Virus record (IMG/VR): IMGVR_UViG_3300015204_000321
Span: 1 to 20,620 of that record
DNA from: a virus
Strand: one strand, 5' to 3'
Length of the DNA stretch: 20,620 nt
Part shown: piece by piece, positions 6,516-14,182 of the stretch
How the letters are laid out: the number at the start of each line of letters is the position of its first letter
Position numbering within the stretch: position 1 is the first letter of the stretch
Position numbers and translations under genes: made by a program
The notes under the pieces: generated by a model
What the model was told of the DNA's origin: nothing
Databases searched by the model: none
Seen by the model: the letters and a program-made list of their open reading frames with translations, nothing else

Positions 6516-8034
6516 GGCAAAATTACCAGCCGGCGCCGACCCGGTCGTGACGCTGGCCGAAGACATTGGCGCGTTTACCGCCGATCCATTGGGTTATGCG
6601 ATGTATGCGTTTGGCTGGGGCGAGGGCGATCTGGCGCAAATGGATGGGCCGCGTGCGTGGCAGCGGGCGGTGATGGCGCAGATTGGCGCGCATTTGTCTG
6701 ACCCGGGGCAGAGGTTTCAGCCGCTGCGGATTGCGCGGGCGTCGGGGCATGGCATCGGCAAATCGGCGCTGATCGGGATGCTGGTCAAATGGGCGCTGGA
6801 TACCTGCCCCGATACGCGGGTGATCGTGACCGCCAACACCGAGGCGCAATTGCGCACCAAGACCGCGCCCGAACTGGCCAAGTGGGCGCGGCTGGCGCTG
6901 ACTTCGGACTGGTTTCGCGATTCGGCGACGGCGATGGTTTCGACGATGGGCGGCCATGACAAATCGTGGCGTTGCGATCTGGTGACGTGGAGCGAGTACA
7001 ACACCGAGGCGTTTGCGGGCCTTCACAACCAGGGCAAGCGCATTGTGCTGGTGTTTGATGAAGCATCGGGGATTGCCGACAAGGTCTGGGAAGTGGCGCT
7101 GGGGGCGCTGACCGATGCGGACACCGAAATCATCTGGCTGGCATTTGGCAATCCGACCCATGCCAGCGGCGCGTTTCGCGAATGTTTTGGCCGGTACCGG
7201 GCGCTGTGGTGCGCCGCACAGATCGATGCGCGCGAGGTCGAAGGGACCAACAAGCGCTATCTCGATGAGCTGGTGCGGACGTTTGGCGTGGATTCGGACA
7301 TTGTGCGGGTGCGGGTGCGTGGCCAGTTTCCTTCGGCCAGTGCCATGCAATTTATCGGCCAGACCGAGATTGAAGGCGCGCAGGCGCGCGAGATCGCGCT
7401 GATGGCGGGCGGCGAGCCAGTGATCTTTGGCGTGGATTGTGCGCGCTATGGCGATGATGAGAGCGTTTTGGCGATCCGTTGCGGCGTGGATGCGCGGTCG
7501 CGGCCGTGGCAGGCGTGGCGCGGTACCGATGCGATGAGCCTGGCGGGCGATATCGCGCTGGCCGCGCAAAGGTGGCAGCCCGATGCGATCATGGTCGATG
7601 CCGGGAATATCGGCGCGGCGATCGTCGACCGATTGCGCCAGTTGGTTGGCGATGTGCCGGTGATCGAGGTGTGGTTTGGTGGCGCAGGGCGCGATGCCGA
7701 GCTGGAGCCGGGGGTGGCCGTACATACTGCCAACAAGCGTGCCGAAATCTGGGCGCGGATGCGCGCGTGGCTGCGGCGCGGGGCGATACCCGACCACCCG
7801 CGGCTGCGCGATGATCTGGCCGGGCCAACGTATGGTTTTGCCGCGGACGACACCCGTGTGCGGCTGGAGCGCAAGGTCGACATGAAAAAACGCGGGCTGC
7901 CCAGCCCCGACTGGGCCGATGCGTTGGCCTGTACATTTGCCGAGGCCGTGCTGCCACGACGGGTGCCGAACTGGCTCGACCCCGAGCGGGTGGCGGCGTT
8001 GCGGGACGAGGATCGGTACACCGAACTCGATTGA
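6508..8034 (+). CDS. terL: terminase large subunit
   Basis: This 508-residue motor ATPase and nuclease pumps phage DNA into the prohead and cuts it. The ATPase domain has Walker A SGHGIGKS at 79-86 and Walker B IVLVFDEA at 179-186. The C-terminal RNase H-like nuclease has acidic residues in IFGVDCARYGDDES (D310, D316/317), in IMVDAGNIG (D364) and in PSPDWADAL (D468/D471), as in active enzymes. Length is normal for the family. I chose ATG 6508 because it overlaps the TAA of the preceding gene (ATGGGTAA) and because KLPAGADPVVTLAEDI starts soon after. ATG 6460 is in frame and would add 16 residues. A gap of 73 bases follows. Confidence 0.95.
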   Translation: MGKAKLPAGADPVVTLAEDIGAFTADPLGYAMYAFGWGEGDLAQMDGPRAWQRAVMAQIGAHLSDPGQRFQPLRIARASGHGIGKSALIGMLVKWALDTCPDTRVIVTANTEAQLRTKTAPELAKWARLALTSDWFRDSATAMVSTMGGHDKSWRCDLVTWSEYNTEAFAGLHNQGKRIVLVFDEASGIADKVWEVALGALTDADTEIIWLAFGNPTHASGAFRECFGRYRALWCAAQIDAREVEGTNKRYLDELVRTFGVDSDIVRVRVRGQFPSASAMQFIGQTEIEGAQAREIALMAGGEPVIFGVDCARYGDDESVLAIRCGVDARSRPWQAWRGTDAMSLAGDIALAAQRWQPDAIMVDAGNIGAAIVDRLRQLVGDVPVIEVWFGGAGRDAELEPGVAVHTANKRAEIWARMRAWLRRGAIPDHPRLRDDLAGPTYGFAADDTRVRLERKVDMKKRGLPSPDWADALACTFAEAVLPRRVPNWLDPERVAALRDEDRYTELD

Positions 8035-8107
8035 ACAATCTTGCCTCCCGCGATCCAAACCAGCGCACAGGCGCACTAAACCGTGATTAACCAGACAGGA
8101 GCCAAAC

Positions 8108-8290
8108 ATGTGCAGCACCCCGACGATCCCGACCGTGCCGGTGCGCCAGCCGATGCAATTGCCCGACCAGGGCGGCGCGGCGCGTACTGTTAATCCGCAA
8201 GCGTGGCAGCGCACGGTGCTGGCCGGAATGGTGACCGGGCCGCAAGGCGTGCTGGGATCGCCGACCGTTTCCAATCCCACGCTGGGTTGA
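8108..8290 (+). CDS. small conserved-type phage protein (60 aa)
   Basis: This 60-residue protein sits between large terminase and portal. It begins MCSTPTIPTVPV and is rich in Pro, Gly, Gln and Val, with no membrane segment or known motif. AGGAG lies seven bases before the ATG, one of the best ribosome-binding sites of the operon, which supports it as a real gene. The function is unknown. Its position suggests a minor head or packaging role, but that is inference. Its MC-P start resembles that of the internal virion protein at 16458, which is probably coincidence. Confidence 0.65.
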   Translation: MCSTPTIPTVPVRQPMQLPDQGGAARTVNPQAWQRTVLAGMVTGPQGVLGSPTVSNPTLG

Positions 8291-8304
8291 GGGGCACGCA
8301 CCGC

Positions 8305-9972
8305 ATGAACCGACAAGAGACCCTTCGCAGCCATTGCGAACAGCGACTGGCGCTGATGAAAAATGTGCGGGGCGATTATGAGGCGGAGGCCGAACAGATC
8401 GCCCGCTTTGCCCAACCGGCGCGATCGCGTTTTTTGCGGGGCGGCAAGGACCAGAACGGCGGGCGGCGGCGAATGTGGAACCGCACACTGTTCGACCCGC
8501 ACGGGATCGAGGCGTTTCGCACGTTGACCAATGGCATGACCAGCGGGCTGTCGAGTGCATCGCGACCGTGGTTTACGCTGAAGCTGGCCGATGACCGGCT
8601 GATGGACGCCAATGGCGTGCGGCCCTGGCTATCTGACGTCGAGCGGCGGCTTTATGCGTTTTTTGCGAGTACCAATTTTTATGCGGCGGCCAAATCGGGC
8701 TATGGCGAGATGGGGCTGTTTGGCACCGAAGGCTGTGTCATGGTCGAGCATCGGACCGCCGGCGCGGTGTGCCATGCGCTGACATTCGGCGAATACTGGA
8801 TCGGGCTGTCGGACGCGCTGGTGCCTGATACGCTGTATCGGGTGTGCCCAATGAGCGTGAAGCAGGCGATCGACACCTTTGGCGACGCCTGTTCGCCGGT
8901 GATCCGAGCGTTGTATGATCGCAGCCAGTACGAGGCGGCGGTCGAGATCTATCACGCGATCGAGCCCGATCCCGATTATGACCCGGCGCAATTCGGGGCA
9001 AAGCCGTGGCGGTCGGTCTATTGGGATGCTGCCGATCGATCGGACAGTCTGTTGCGAGTGGCCGGTTATCATGAGCAGCCGTTCTGGGCGCCGCGCTGGG
9101 ATGTGGTGGGCGGTGACACGTATGGCGTTTCGCCGGGGATGGAAGCGCTGCCGGCGCTGCGCGAATTGCAGATGCAGGCCAAGCGGCGCAACGAGGCGAT
9201 CGACCAGATGGTGCGGCCCGAAAAGATCGCGCCGCCCAATGTACGCCTGACCGGGGAGCCGGGGCGGGTCGTCGTTGCAGCCGGGGTCGATCGCGACCAG
9301 ATATTTATTCCGTATCCAATGCCGTATCAGGCGGTGGCGGCGATCGGGCAGGAAATGGACAAGTGCCGGGGGCAGATCGATTCGCTGGCGTTTGCCGATC
9401 TGTTCAACGCGATTACCAACATGGCCGGCATTCAGCCGCGCACGGTAGAGGAAATCGCCGCGCGCAACGAGGAAAAGCTGACCCAGCTGGGCCCGGTGAT
9501 CGAACGCGTGGCCAACGAAAAGCTGCAAGTGGCGATCGAGCGGGCGTTTGGCATCCTGCACCGTGGCGGGATGCTGCCGCCGGTGCCGGTGGCGCTGGCA
9601 AACAGGCCGCTGAATGTCGAATTCGTATCGATACTGCAGCAGATGCAGCGGATGGTAGGCCTTGGCCAGATCGAGCGAGTGGTCGGGTTTGTCGGCAATC
9701 TGGCGGCGGTGCATCCCGACGCGCTGGACATGATCGATTTTGACCAGGCGGTTGATGAATATGGCTATCGCGCCGGGGCGCCGGCGCGGCTGATCCGGCC
9801 GGCCCGCGAAGTTGCGGCCTTGCGCAAGGCGCGCGCGACGCAAGCGGCGACAGCGCAGGCGCTGGCCGCGATGCCGGCGATGAAGGCGGGTGCCGATGCC
9901 GCGCGGCTGCTGGCGGCGACCGATACCGGCAACGGCGACAGCCTGTTGGCGCGGCTGTTGCCACCCGCCTGA
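8305..9972 (+). CDS. portal (head-to-tail connector) protein
   Basis: This 555-residue protein belongs to the podovirus head-to-tail connector family (T7 gp8/BPP-1 type). Twelve copies form the ring at one head vertex through which DNA passes, and it docks terminase and then the tail. Typical stretches are NRTLFDPHGIEAFRTLTNGM and SGLSSASRPWFTLKL near the N-terminus. In the middle lie GYGEMGLFGTEGCVMVE and YGVSPGMEALPALRELQMQA, and the C-terminal part has NMAGIQPRTVEEIAARNEEK followed by PVIERVANEKLQVAIERAFGIL. The tail is Ala-rich. Length is normal. The start is ATG 8305, 14 bases after the previous stop; the open frame to its left (to 8203) overlaps the small gene and is rejected. Confidence 0.93.
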   Translation: MNRQETLRSHCEQRLALMKNVRGDYEAEAEQIARFAQPARSRFLRGGKDQNGGRRRMWNRTLFDPHGIEAFRTLTNGMTSGLSSASRPWFTLKLADDRLMDANGVRPWLSDVERRLYAFFASTNFYAAAKSGYGEMGLFGTEGCVMVEHRTAGAVCHALTFGEYWIGLSDALVPDTLYRVCPMSVKQAIDTFGDACSPVIRALYDRSQYEAAVEIYHAIEPDPDYDPAQFGAKPWRSVYWDAADRSDSLLRVAGYHEQPFWAPRWDVVGGDTYGVSPGMEALPALRELQMQAKRRNEAIDQMVRPEKIAPPNVRLTGEPGRVVVAAGVDRDQIFIPYPMPYQAVAAIGQEMDKCRGQIDSLAFADLFNAITNMAGIQPRTVEEIAARNEEKLTQLGPVIERVANEKLQVAIERAFGILHRGGMLPPVPVALANRPLNVEFVSILQQMQRMVGLGQIERVVGFVGNLAAVHPDALDMIDFDQAVDEYGYRAGAPARLIRPAREVAALRKARATQAATAQALAAMPAMKAGADAARLLAATDTGNGDSLLARLLPPA

Positions 9973-10000
9973 GTGGCGCGTTCTGCATGGGAAATTGTCT

Positions 10001-10345
10001 ATGGGGTTTGACCCGAAGGACGCCGAGTTCCTGCTGACCCGGCCTGAATTTCGCCGGTTTTTGTTTGCCGCGATCCAAAGCGCGGGGATCCTGGGGCAGA
10101 CAGTATCGGCCAGCACGGCACCGATGCGCGATCTGGCCCACCTCGAAGGACGCCGCGCGCTAGGCTTTGATCTGCTGATGCTGGCGCATTCCGGGCAGAG
10201 CGAAGCGGTGCGCAGTGCCGACCCCGATGGGATCACAACGCTAGGGCTCGGCCTGACCGAGGCGCTCAATTACAAGGAAAACCAACGTGAACGAAGCCGT
10301 TCCCGCGACCACACCCGTTACGACGAGATCCCTGACGCCAGCTGA
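10001..10345 (+). CDS. Bbp19-like phage protein
   Basis: This 114-residue protein lies between portal and scaffold. EFLLTRPEFRRFLFAAIQSAGIL followed by LAHLEGRRALGFDLLMLAH matches my memory of the Bbp19-type phage domain (named from Bordetella phage BPP-1): a short repeat-like helical protein with an RR-GL pattern after an early FL-TPE/RP-FRR element. Its exact role is not known to me. The start is ATG 10001, with a weak GGGAA upstream. The last 19 codons overlap the scaffold gene in another frame (59 bases), so the C-terminus, rich in Arg, Asp and Ser, may be dictated by that overlap. Confidence 0.58.
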   Translation: MGFDPKDAEFLLTRPEFRRFLFAAIQSAGILGQTVSASTAPMRDLAHLEGRRALGFDLLMLAHSGQSEAVRSADPDGITTLGLGLTEALNYKENQRERSRSRDHTRYDEIPDAS

Positions 10346-10925
10346 TTCAGCGACGCCGAGCCAGGGTTTGACCGACGCGCCGGCCATTGACCAGCCTGCC
10401 GTGGCACCAGCGCCGCCGCTGTTGCCGCTCGCTGCGCTGACCCCCGAGCGTTATGACCTGACGCTCGAAGGGTTTTCAATCGATCCTGCGCTGATCCAGA
10501 ACGCCGACCCGGTGTTGCGCGATATCGGGCTGAGCAACGATGCAGCCAACAAATTGCTGCCGGTGGCGCGCGATATTATGGCACGCACCCAGGAAAGCGT
10601 TAGGCGGCAGTTTGAGGACGCCGCCGCGGTGCAGAAGCAGAGCTGGCACGCGGCGTATATGGCCGATCCTGAAATCGGTGGCGCGCGGCGGACCGAGACC
10701 GAGCACTTTGCCGCCAAAGGGCTGGATGCGCTGGGTTATGCGCAAGGGCATCCGTTTCGCGCGGCGCTGGATACCAGTGGATTTGGCAACCACCCGGACA
10801 TGATCAGAGCGTTTCGCCGATTGGGCGAGCTGGTTGGCGAGGATGGCAGCTTTGTACGCCCGACGACCGCGCCCAGCCGTAACCAGCCCGTATGGGAACG
10901 GCTCTATCCCAACGAAACACGCTGA
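10287..10925 (+). CDS. capsid scaffolding protein
   Basis: This 212-residue protein stands directly before the major capsid gene, where phages encode the scaffold that guides prohead assembly and leaves before DNA fills the head. About 60 N-terminal residues are Ala/Pro/Thr-rich and probably disordered. The rest is helical, with VQKQSWHAAYMADPEIGG and LGYAQGHPFRAALDTSGFGN before HPDMIRAFRRLGELVGEDG. This D-EIGG ... SGFGNHP-IRAF ... ED pattern is typical of scaffold-type proteins in alphaproteobacterial and BPP-1-like phages. It starts at GTG 10287 with AAGGA eight bases upstream, inside the previous gene. No protease motif is visible. Confidence 0.72.
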   Translation: MNEAVPATTPVTTRSLTPADSATPSQGLTDAPAIDQPAVAPAPPLLPLAALTPERYDLTLEGFSIDPALIQNADPVLRDIGLSNDAANKLLPVARDIMARTQESVRRQFEDAAAVQKQSWHAAYMADPEIGGARRTETEHFAAKGLDALGYAQGHPFRAALDTSGFGNHPDMIRAFRRLGELVGEDGSFVRPTTAPSRNQPVWERLYPNETR

Positions 10926-10972
10926 ATTGCCTTCGCTGCCCGACCGGTAGCGACGCCAGGCAGAGCGCATCC

Positions 10973-11013
10973 TGCCGGCTGCATCGCGCCCGTTTTTGGC
11001 GGGTTTGCCGGCA
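10973..11013 (+). other. stem-loop before the capsid gene
   Basis: TGCCGGC (10973-10979) and GCCGGCA (11007-11013) are inverted copies, and CCCG/CGGG can pair inside around TTTTTGG. A further small hairpin, CCCGC (11023-11027) with GCGGG (11035-11039), stands just before the AAGGAG site of the capsid gene. These could act as a weak terminator, RNA-processing site or stabiliser of the capsid mRNA. No T-run follows, so a simple terminator is not well supported. Confidence 0.3.
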
Positions 11014-11061
11014 TCATCCGTACCCGCCGGTTACGCGGGATATCCATAAGGAGACCAAACA

Positions 11062-12078
11062 ATGGCCATTCTTGGCAGTTCATACTGGAATCTGATCGAC
11101 GTTTTGAAATCCAGCAGCGATGGCATCGGCGATGTCGTCGAGGCGCTGACCCAACTGACCCCGTTCATGAAAGACGCCAACGTCGTTTCCTGCAACAGCG
11201 GCACCGAGCATCGATCGTCGATCCGCACCGGATTGCCATCGGTGTCGTGGGGCGCGCTGTACCAGGGCATTGCCCAATCGAAGGGCAATTACACCGAAGT
11301 GAAAGACACCACCGGCTTTGTCGAAGGCCTGTCGAGTGTCGATGAGCGGCTGTTGAACCTGAAACCTGCTGAGTCTGCCAAGCTGCGGCTGGTGGAAGGC
11401 CAGGGCTTTCTTGAAGCCATTGCGCAGACCATCGAGAGCGCGATCTGGTATTCGGACGTGAAAGTGAACGGCAAGCAATTCCACGGCATGGGTCCGCGGT
11501 TCAATTCGCATCTCAATCCCAATGTGGTTAATGCGGGCGGGACCGGATCCAACAACGCATCAATCTGGTTTGTGACCCACGGCGACATGCAGACTTCGGC
11601 GATCGTGCCCGACAATATTCCCGGCGGGATCCAGCGCGAAGACATGGGCCGCCAGCGTGTGCTGGATGGCAATGGCAATCCGTTTTATGTCAAAGAGGAA
11701 AAATTTACCCAGCATATCGGGCTGTGCGTCAAGGACTGGCGGTACAACGCGCGGATTGCCAACATCGATGTGCCCAGCGTGGTCGCCGGCACGATCGCGC
11801 TCAACCCCCTGTTGCGTCATGCTTATTACAAGCTGCAGGGCCGCCGTGCATACCGGGTCGAAGCCCAGGGCCAGATCAGCATGGGCCGAACGGTGATTTA
11901 TATGAACCGCACCCTGCTCGAGGCGCTGGACGCCGAAGGCACCAACGCCCGGTCAGGCGTTGACAACTTTGTGCGCCTGACGCCGATGGAAATCCAGGGC
12001 GAGGAAGTGATGACCTGGCGCGGCATGCCGATCCGCGAAACCGATGCGCTGCTGAGCACCGAAACCGTTGTTTCGTAA
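11062..12078 (+). CDS. major capsid protein
   Basis: This 338-residue protein is the head shell subunit, expected to have the HK97 fold. Its place after the scaffold and before the cement protein, its length and its composition fit BPP-1-like major capsid proteins. Characteristic stretches are SSSDGIGDVVEALTQLTPFMKD, TEHRSSIRTGLPSVSWGALYQG, a central IWFVTHGDMQTS, and QHIGLCVKDWRYNARIANID. The C-terminal part has MGRTVIYMNRTLLEAL and MTWRGMPIRETDAL. AAGGAG with eight-base spacing gives it the strongest ribosome-binding site in the window, as expected for the most abundant virion protein. It has untranslated gaps with stem-loops on both sides. Confidence 0.9.
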   Translation: MAILGSSYWNLIDVLKSSSDGIGDVVEALTQLTPFMKDANVVSCNSGTEHRSSIRTGLPSVSWGALYQGIAQSKGNYTEVKDTTGFVEGLSSVDERLLNLKPAESAKLRLVEGQGFLEAIAQTIESAIWYSDVKVNGKQFHGMGPRFNSHLNPNVVNAGGTGSNNASIWFVTHGDMQTSAIVPDNIPGGIQREDMGRQRVLDGNGNPFYVKEEKFTQHIGLCVKDWRYNARIANIDVPSVVAGTIALNPLLRHAYYKLQGRRAYRVEAQGQISMGRTVIYMNRTLLEALDAEGTNARSGVDNFVRLTPMEIQGEEVMTWRGMPIRETDALLSTETVVS

Positions 12079-12080
12079 GC

Positions 12081-12148
12081 GCGCCACCTGAACCAATCTG
12101 GTTTTTCCGTCGATCGGGTGGCGCCACCCCCCGGCCAGCCCGATCGAC
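12081..12148 (+). promoter_or_regulatory. mutually exclusive hairpins between capsid and cement genes
   Basis: The 92-base gap holds two alternative stems. GCGCCACC (12081-12088) can pair with GGTGGCGC (12117-12124) around a loop containing TTTTT. GTCGATCGGG (12109-12118) can instead pair with CCCGATCGAC (12139-12148), enclosing the palindrome GGTGGCGCCACC (12117-12128). Both stems use 12117-12118, so only one can form at a time. The layout recalls attenuators or RNA-processing sites that set the ratio of neighbouring proteins. Function is inferred only. Confidence 0.4.
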
Positions 12149-12170
12149 CCGGATACAAGGATATTCCTTC

Positions 12171-12608
12171 ATGATCATCGATACTTCGCTTGTTTTCAGC
12201 AACCAGCAGGCGGTCACCGCTTCGGCGCCGTCGACCAATGTTCTTGATCTTGGTGTGACCGGCACGCCGTTTGGCGCGACGTTGCCCCTGACCCGCGATC
12301 TTGGCGAGGGCGAGAAAATTCCGCTGGCGGTGTCGGTGGGCCAGGGTTTTGCCGGGCTAACTTCGATGCAGGTGGTAGTGCAAACGTCGGCCGATAACGT
12401 CAATTGGACGACGGTTGACAGCGGTGCGGTTGTTCCGGCGGCAGCGCTGGTTTCAGGCTATATGTTTGCGGTGCCGCGGATCGTGCAGGCCACCAATAGC
12501 CGGTATATCCAGCTATATTACAATGTGGTCGGGACCGCGACTGCGGGCACGATCAACGCGGCGATTGTCGCCAGCCGCCAGAGCAATATCAATTGCGGCG
12601 GGGTGTGA
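12171..12608 (+). CDS. Bbp16-like capsid cement (decoration) protein
   Basis: This 145-residue beta-rich protein is of the Bbp16 family, known from Bordetella phage BPP-1 as the cement protein that binds between capsid subunits and steadies the head. The start MIIDTSLVFSNQQAVTA is close to the family's typical N-terminus. It continues with STNVLDLG and then a beta-sandwich region with VVVQTSADNVNWTTVDSG. It ends with RYIQLYYNVVGTATAGTINAAIV, again typical. AAGGA lies nine bases before the ATG. It directly follows the capsid gene, as expected, and its stop overlaps the start of the next gene (TGATG). Confidence 0.8.
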   Translation: MIIDTSLVFSNQQAVTASAPSTNVLDLGVTGTPFGATLPLTRDLGEGEKIPLAVSVGQGFAGLTSMQVVVQTSADNVNWTTVDSGAVVPAAALVSGYMFAVPRIVQATNSRYIQLYYNVVGTATAGTINAAIVASRQSNINCGGV

Positions 12609-12790
12609 TGGCGCAATATCGCGCGCGTAAGCCGATCTACCTCAACAACGAGGGGCGGCTGATTGATACAGGCGAGGTGTTTTCGAGCGAAGAAACGCCT
12701 GACCTGGCGTGGATTGCGCTGACGCTATCGCCGCATGCAGCGGGCGAAACGCCCGGGATCGCCCGTAGCGGCAAAATGATCGTGCGGTGA
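12608..12790 (+). CDS. small phage protein after the cement gene (60 aa)
   Basis: This 60-residue basic protein begins MAQYRARKPIYLNNEGRLID and contains FSSEETPDLAWIAL. The pattern of an early lysine/arginine patch, 'EGRLIDTGEVF' and then 'E-PD-AW' is one I have seen in small head proteins of related phages, where F-S-E-P-W is the usual motif. No function is established. The ATG overlaps the TGA of the cement gene by one base, so translation is probably coupled, which supports it as real. It ends at a 105-base gap with an inverted repeat. Confidence 0.6.
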   Translation: MAQYRARKPIYLNNEGRLIDTGEVFSSEETPDLAWIALTLSPHAAGETPGIARSGKMIVR

Positions 12791-12799
12791 TGCTGGTGC

Positions 12800-12853
12800 A
12801 GGGCGTCGGGCCCGGTTGGAATGGCTTTTTTCCACGATCGGCCCCGACGCCCT
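12800..12853 (+). terminator. long inverted repeat, possible terminator or processing site
   Basis: AGGGCGTCGGG (12800-12810) is perfectly inverted at CCCGACGCCCT (12843-12853), an 11-base-pair stem with a 32-base loop that contains TTTTTT. No T-run follows the stem, so a classic Rho-independent terminator is not supported. It separates head genes from tail genes and may lower or adjust transcription into the tail block. Confidence 0.35.
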
Positions 12854-12895
12854 CTGGCCAATAAGTACGTAGCTGTTTTTACAGGATTATCCGGC

Positions 12896-13537
12896 ATGAT
12901 GACGCTTGACGATATCTGCAACATGGCTTTGGCGGAGATTGCTGCCGGGCCGATCATGGCGGTGACGGACAATTCAATCGAGGCGCGTGAAGTCAGCCGG
13001 TTTGCAGCGCCGCTGCTTGCCGAAGTTGCGACATGGTCGGACTGGAGCTTTGCGATTGCGCGCGCTGTCCTGATCGCAACCGCCAACGATCGGCCGGCCG
13101 AGTGGATGCAGGCTTATTTTACCCCGGCAAATTGTGTTCGGCCGCTGGCGATCCGTGCGCAGCAGGATGACGCCATGTGCCTGCCGACTGGAGGCCCGTT
13201 TCCGTTTCCGATGCAGGAGGCGGCGCCCCTGGCATTTATGCATGAAGGTGGGCTGGTTTATACCAATGTGGCCAATGCTTCGTTGGTCTTTGCCGCTGCG
13301 CTGACTGATCCGGGTGCCCTGCCGCCTTTGCTGCAGCGGGCGTTTGCGTTGGAACTGGCCGCGCGTGTGGCCATTCCGATCCGCAAGGATACCGCGCTGG
13401 CGCGCGGACTGGCGCAGGCTGCGGAAATCGCGCGGGCGCGGGCGATTGCCGACGATTATAACCAGCGCGTGCGGCGTCCGTCGGGCTATACCAGCGAAGT
13501 GGCATTTGCCCGCGCCGGGATCGGAGCCGGGCTGTGA
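12896..13537 (+). CDS. tail adaptor (tail tubular protein A-like)
   Basis: This 213-residue protein is at the position of the adaptor ring that joins portal to nozzle in podoviruses (T7 gp11-like). The N-terminus MMTLDDICNMALAEIAAGPI matches the usual 'ICN-AL--IG' start. EVSRFAAPLLAEVATWSDWSFAIARAVLI follows, typical of the family (a helix ending in W-FA---). The C-terminal half has LLQRAFALELAARVAIPIRKD and a helix AEIARARAIADDYNQRV. I start at ATG 12896, with AGGA nine bases upstream; ATG 12899 is equally possible. The open frame to the left (12821) crosses the inverted repeat and is rejected. Its TGA overlaps the GTG of the next gene (GTGA). Confidence 0.77.
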   Translation: MMTLDDICNMALAEIAAGPIMAVTDNSIEAREVSRFAAPLLAEVATWSDWSFAIARAVLIATANDRPAEWMQAYFTPANCVRPLAIRAQQDDAMCLPTGGPFPFPMQEAAPLAFMHEGGLVYTNVANASLVFAAALTDPGALPPLLQRAFALELAARVAIPIRKDTALARGLAQAAEIARARAIADDYNQRVRRPSGYTSEVAFARAGIGAGL

Positions 13538-14178
13538 CACCGCGCATCCCCCAGGTCAATTTCAGCAAAGGCGAGCTGGGCCCGCAGCTGTATGGTCGGT
13601 TTGATGTCGATGCGTGGCAATCGGCGCTGCGCCGGGCGCGCAATGTGATCATCATGAAATACGGGGGGGTGACCAAGCGGCCGGGCACTCGTCTGGTTGG
13701 GCCGGTGCTCAATGCGGCGCAGCCGTCCAGGCTGGTGCCTTTTCAGTTTTCCATGACGCAGACTTATGCGCTGGAAATGGGCCAGGGTTATATGGCGCCG
13801 TGCGCGCTGGGCGGGCGCATTCTGGAGAGCGAGCAAGCGGTCACCGCGATCAGCAATGCCACCAATGCGCAAGTGGCGATTGCCTGGCACGGCTATGCGG
13901 CAGGTGACCTGATCTATTTCAGCGGGATCGCCGGCGGCATGGGCGCGCTGATGAATTACCGATCGTGGACAGTGGTTGCGGTTATCGATGCGAACACTTT
14001 GACGATCAGCGCCGACACTTCGGCTTGCCCGACGTTTTCCGGGTGCACCGGGGGCACTGTCAACACCGCACCGCCAGTGGTTATCGCGCCACCTGCTGTG
14101 CCAGTCCCTGCCCCGCCCCCACCGGTGTTGCCGGTGTTCTATGGCGGCGGGCTTGGCGGATTTCGTTTGAAGGATTGA
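13534..14178 (+). CDS. tail nozzle protein, N-terminal part with FCCH-like domain
   Basis: This 214-residue protein has the N-terminus of large podovirus nozzle-type proteins (T7 gp12-like): VNFSKGELGPQLYGRFDVDAW, then RRARNVIIMKYGGVTKRPGTRLVG and LVPFQFSMTQTYALEMGQGY. The strand region that normally runs on into the rest is followed here by an insert (about 101-175) like the FCCH-type domain of phage proteins, with AWHGYAAGDLIYFSGI and WTVVAVIDANTLTIS. It ends in a Pro-rich stretch (180-200) and GGGLGGFRLKD. The missing remainder is the next gene. The start is GTG 13534, which overlaps the adaptor stop, with GGAG upstream. The last codons AAG GAT carry the AAGGA site of the next gene, so both are made separately and probably assemble together. 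Confidence 0.75.
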   Translation: MTPRIPQVNFSKGELGPQLYGRFDVDAWQSALRRARNVIIMKYGGVTKRPGTRLVGPVLNAAQPSRLVPFQFSMTQTYALEMGQGYMAPCALGGRILESEQAVTAISNATNAQVAIAWHGYAAGDLIYFSGIAGGMGALMNYRSWTVVAVIDANTLTISADTSACPTFSGCTGGTVNTAPPVVIAPPAVPVPAPPPPVLPVFYGGGLGGFRLKD

Positions 14179-14182
14179 GCCG

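Noticed and set aside
6523-8502. Long 659-codon open frame on the minus strand
   Set aside because: It lies fully opposite terminase large and the portal start. High-GC codon bias keeps the antisense frame open, and its His/Arg/Pro-rich protein resembles no family.
8629-10269. 546-codon open frame on the minus strand
   Set aside because: It is antisense to the portal and the following gene, with the Arg/Ile/His-rich composition of a shadow frame.
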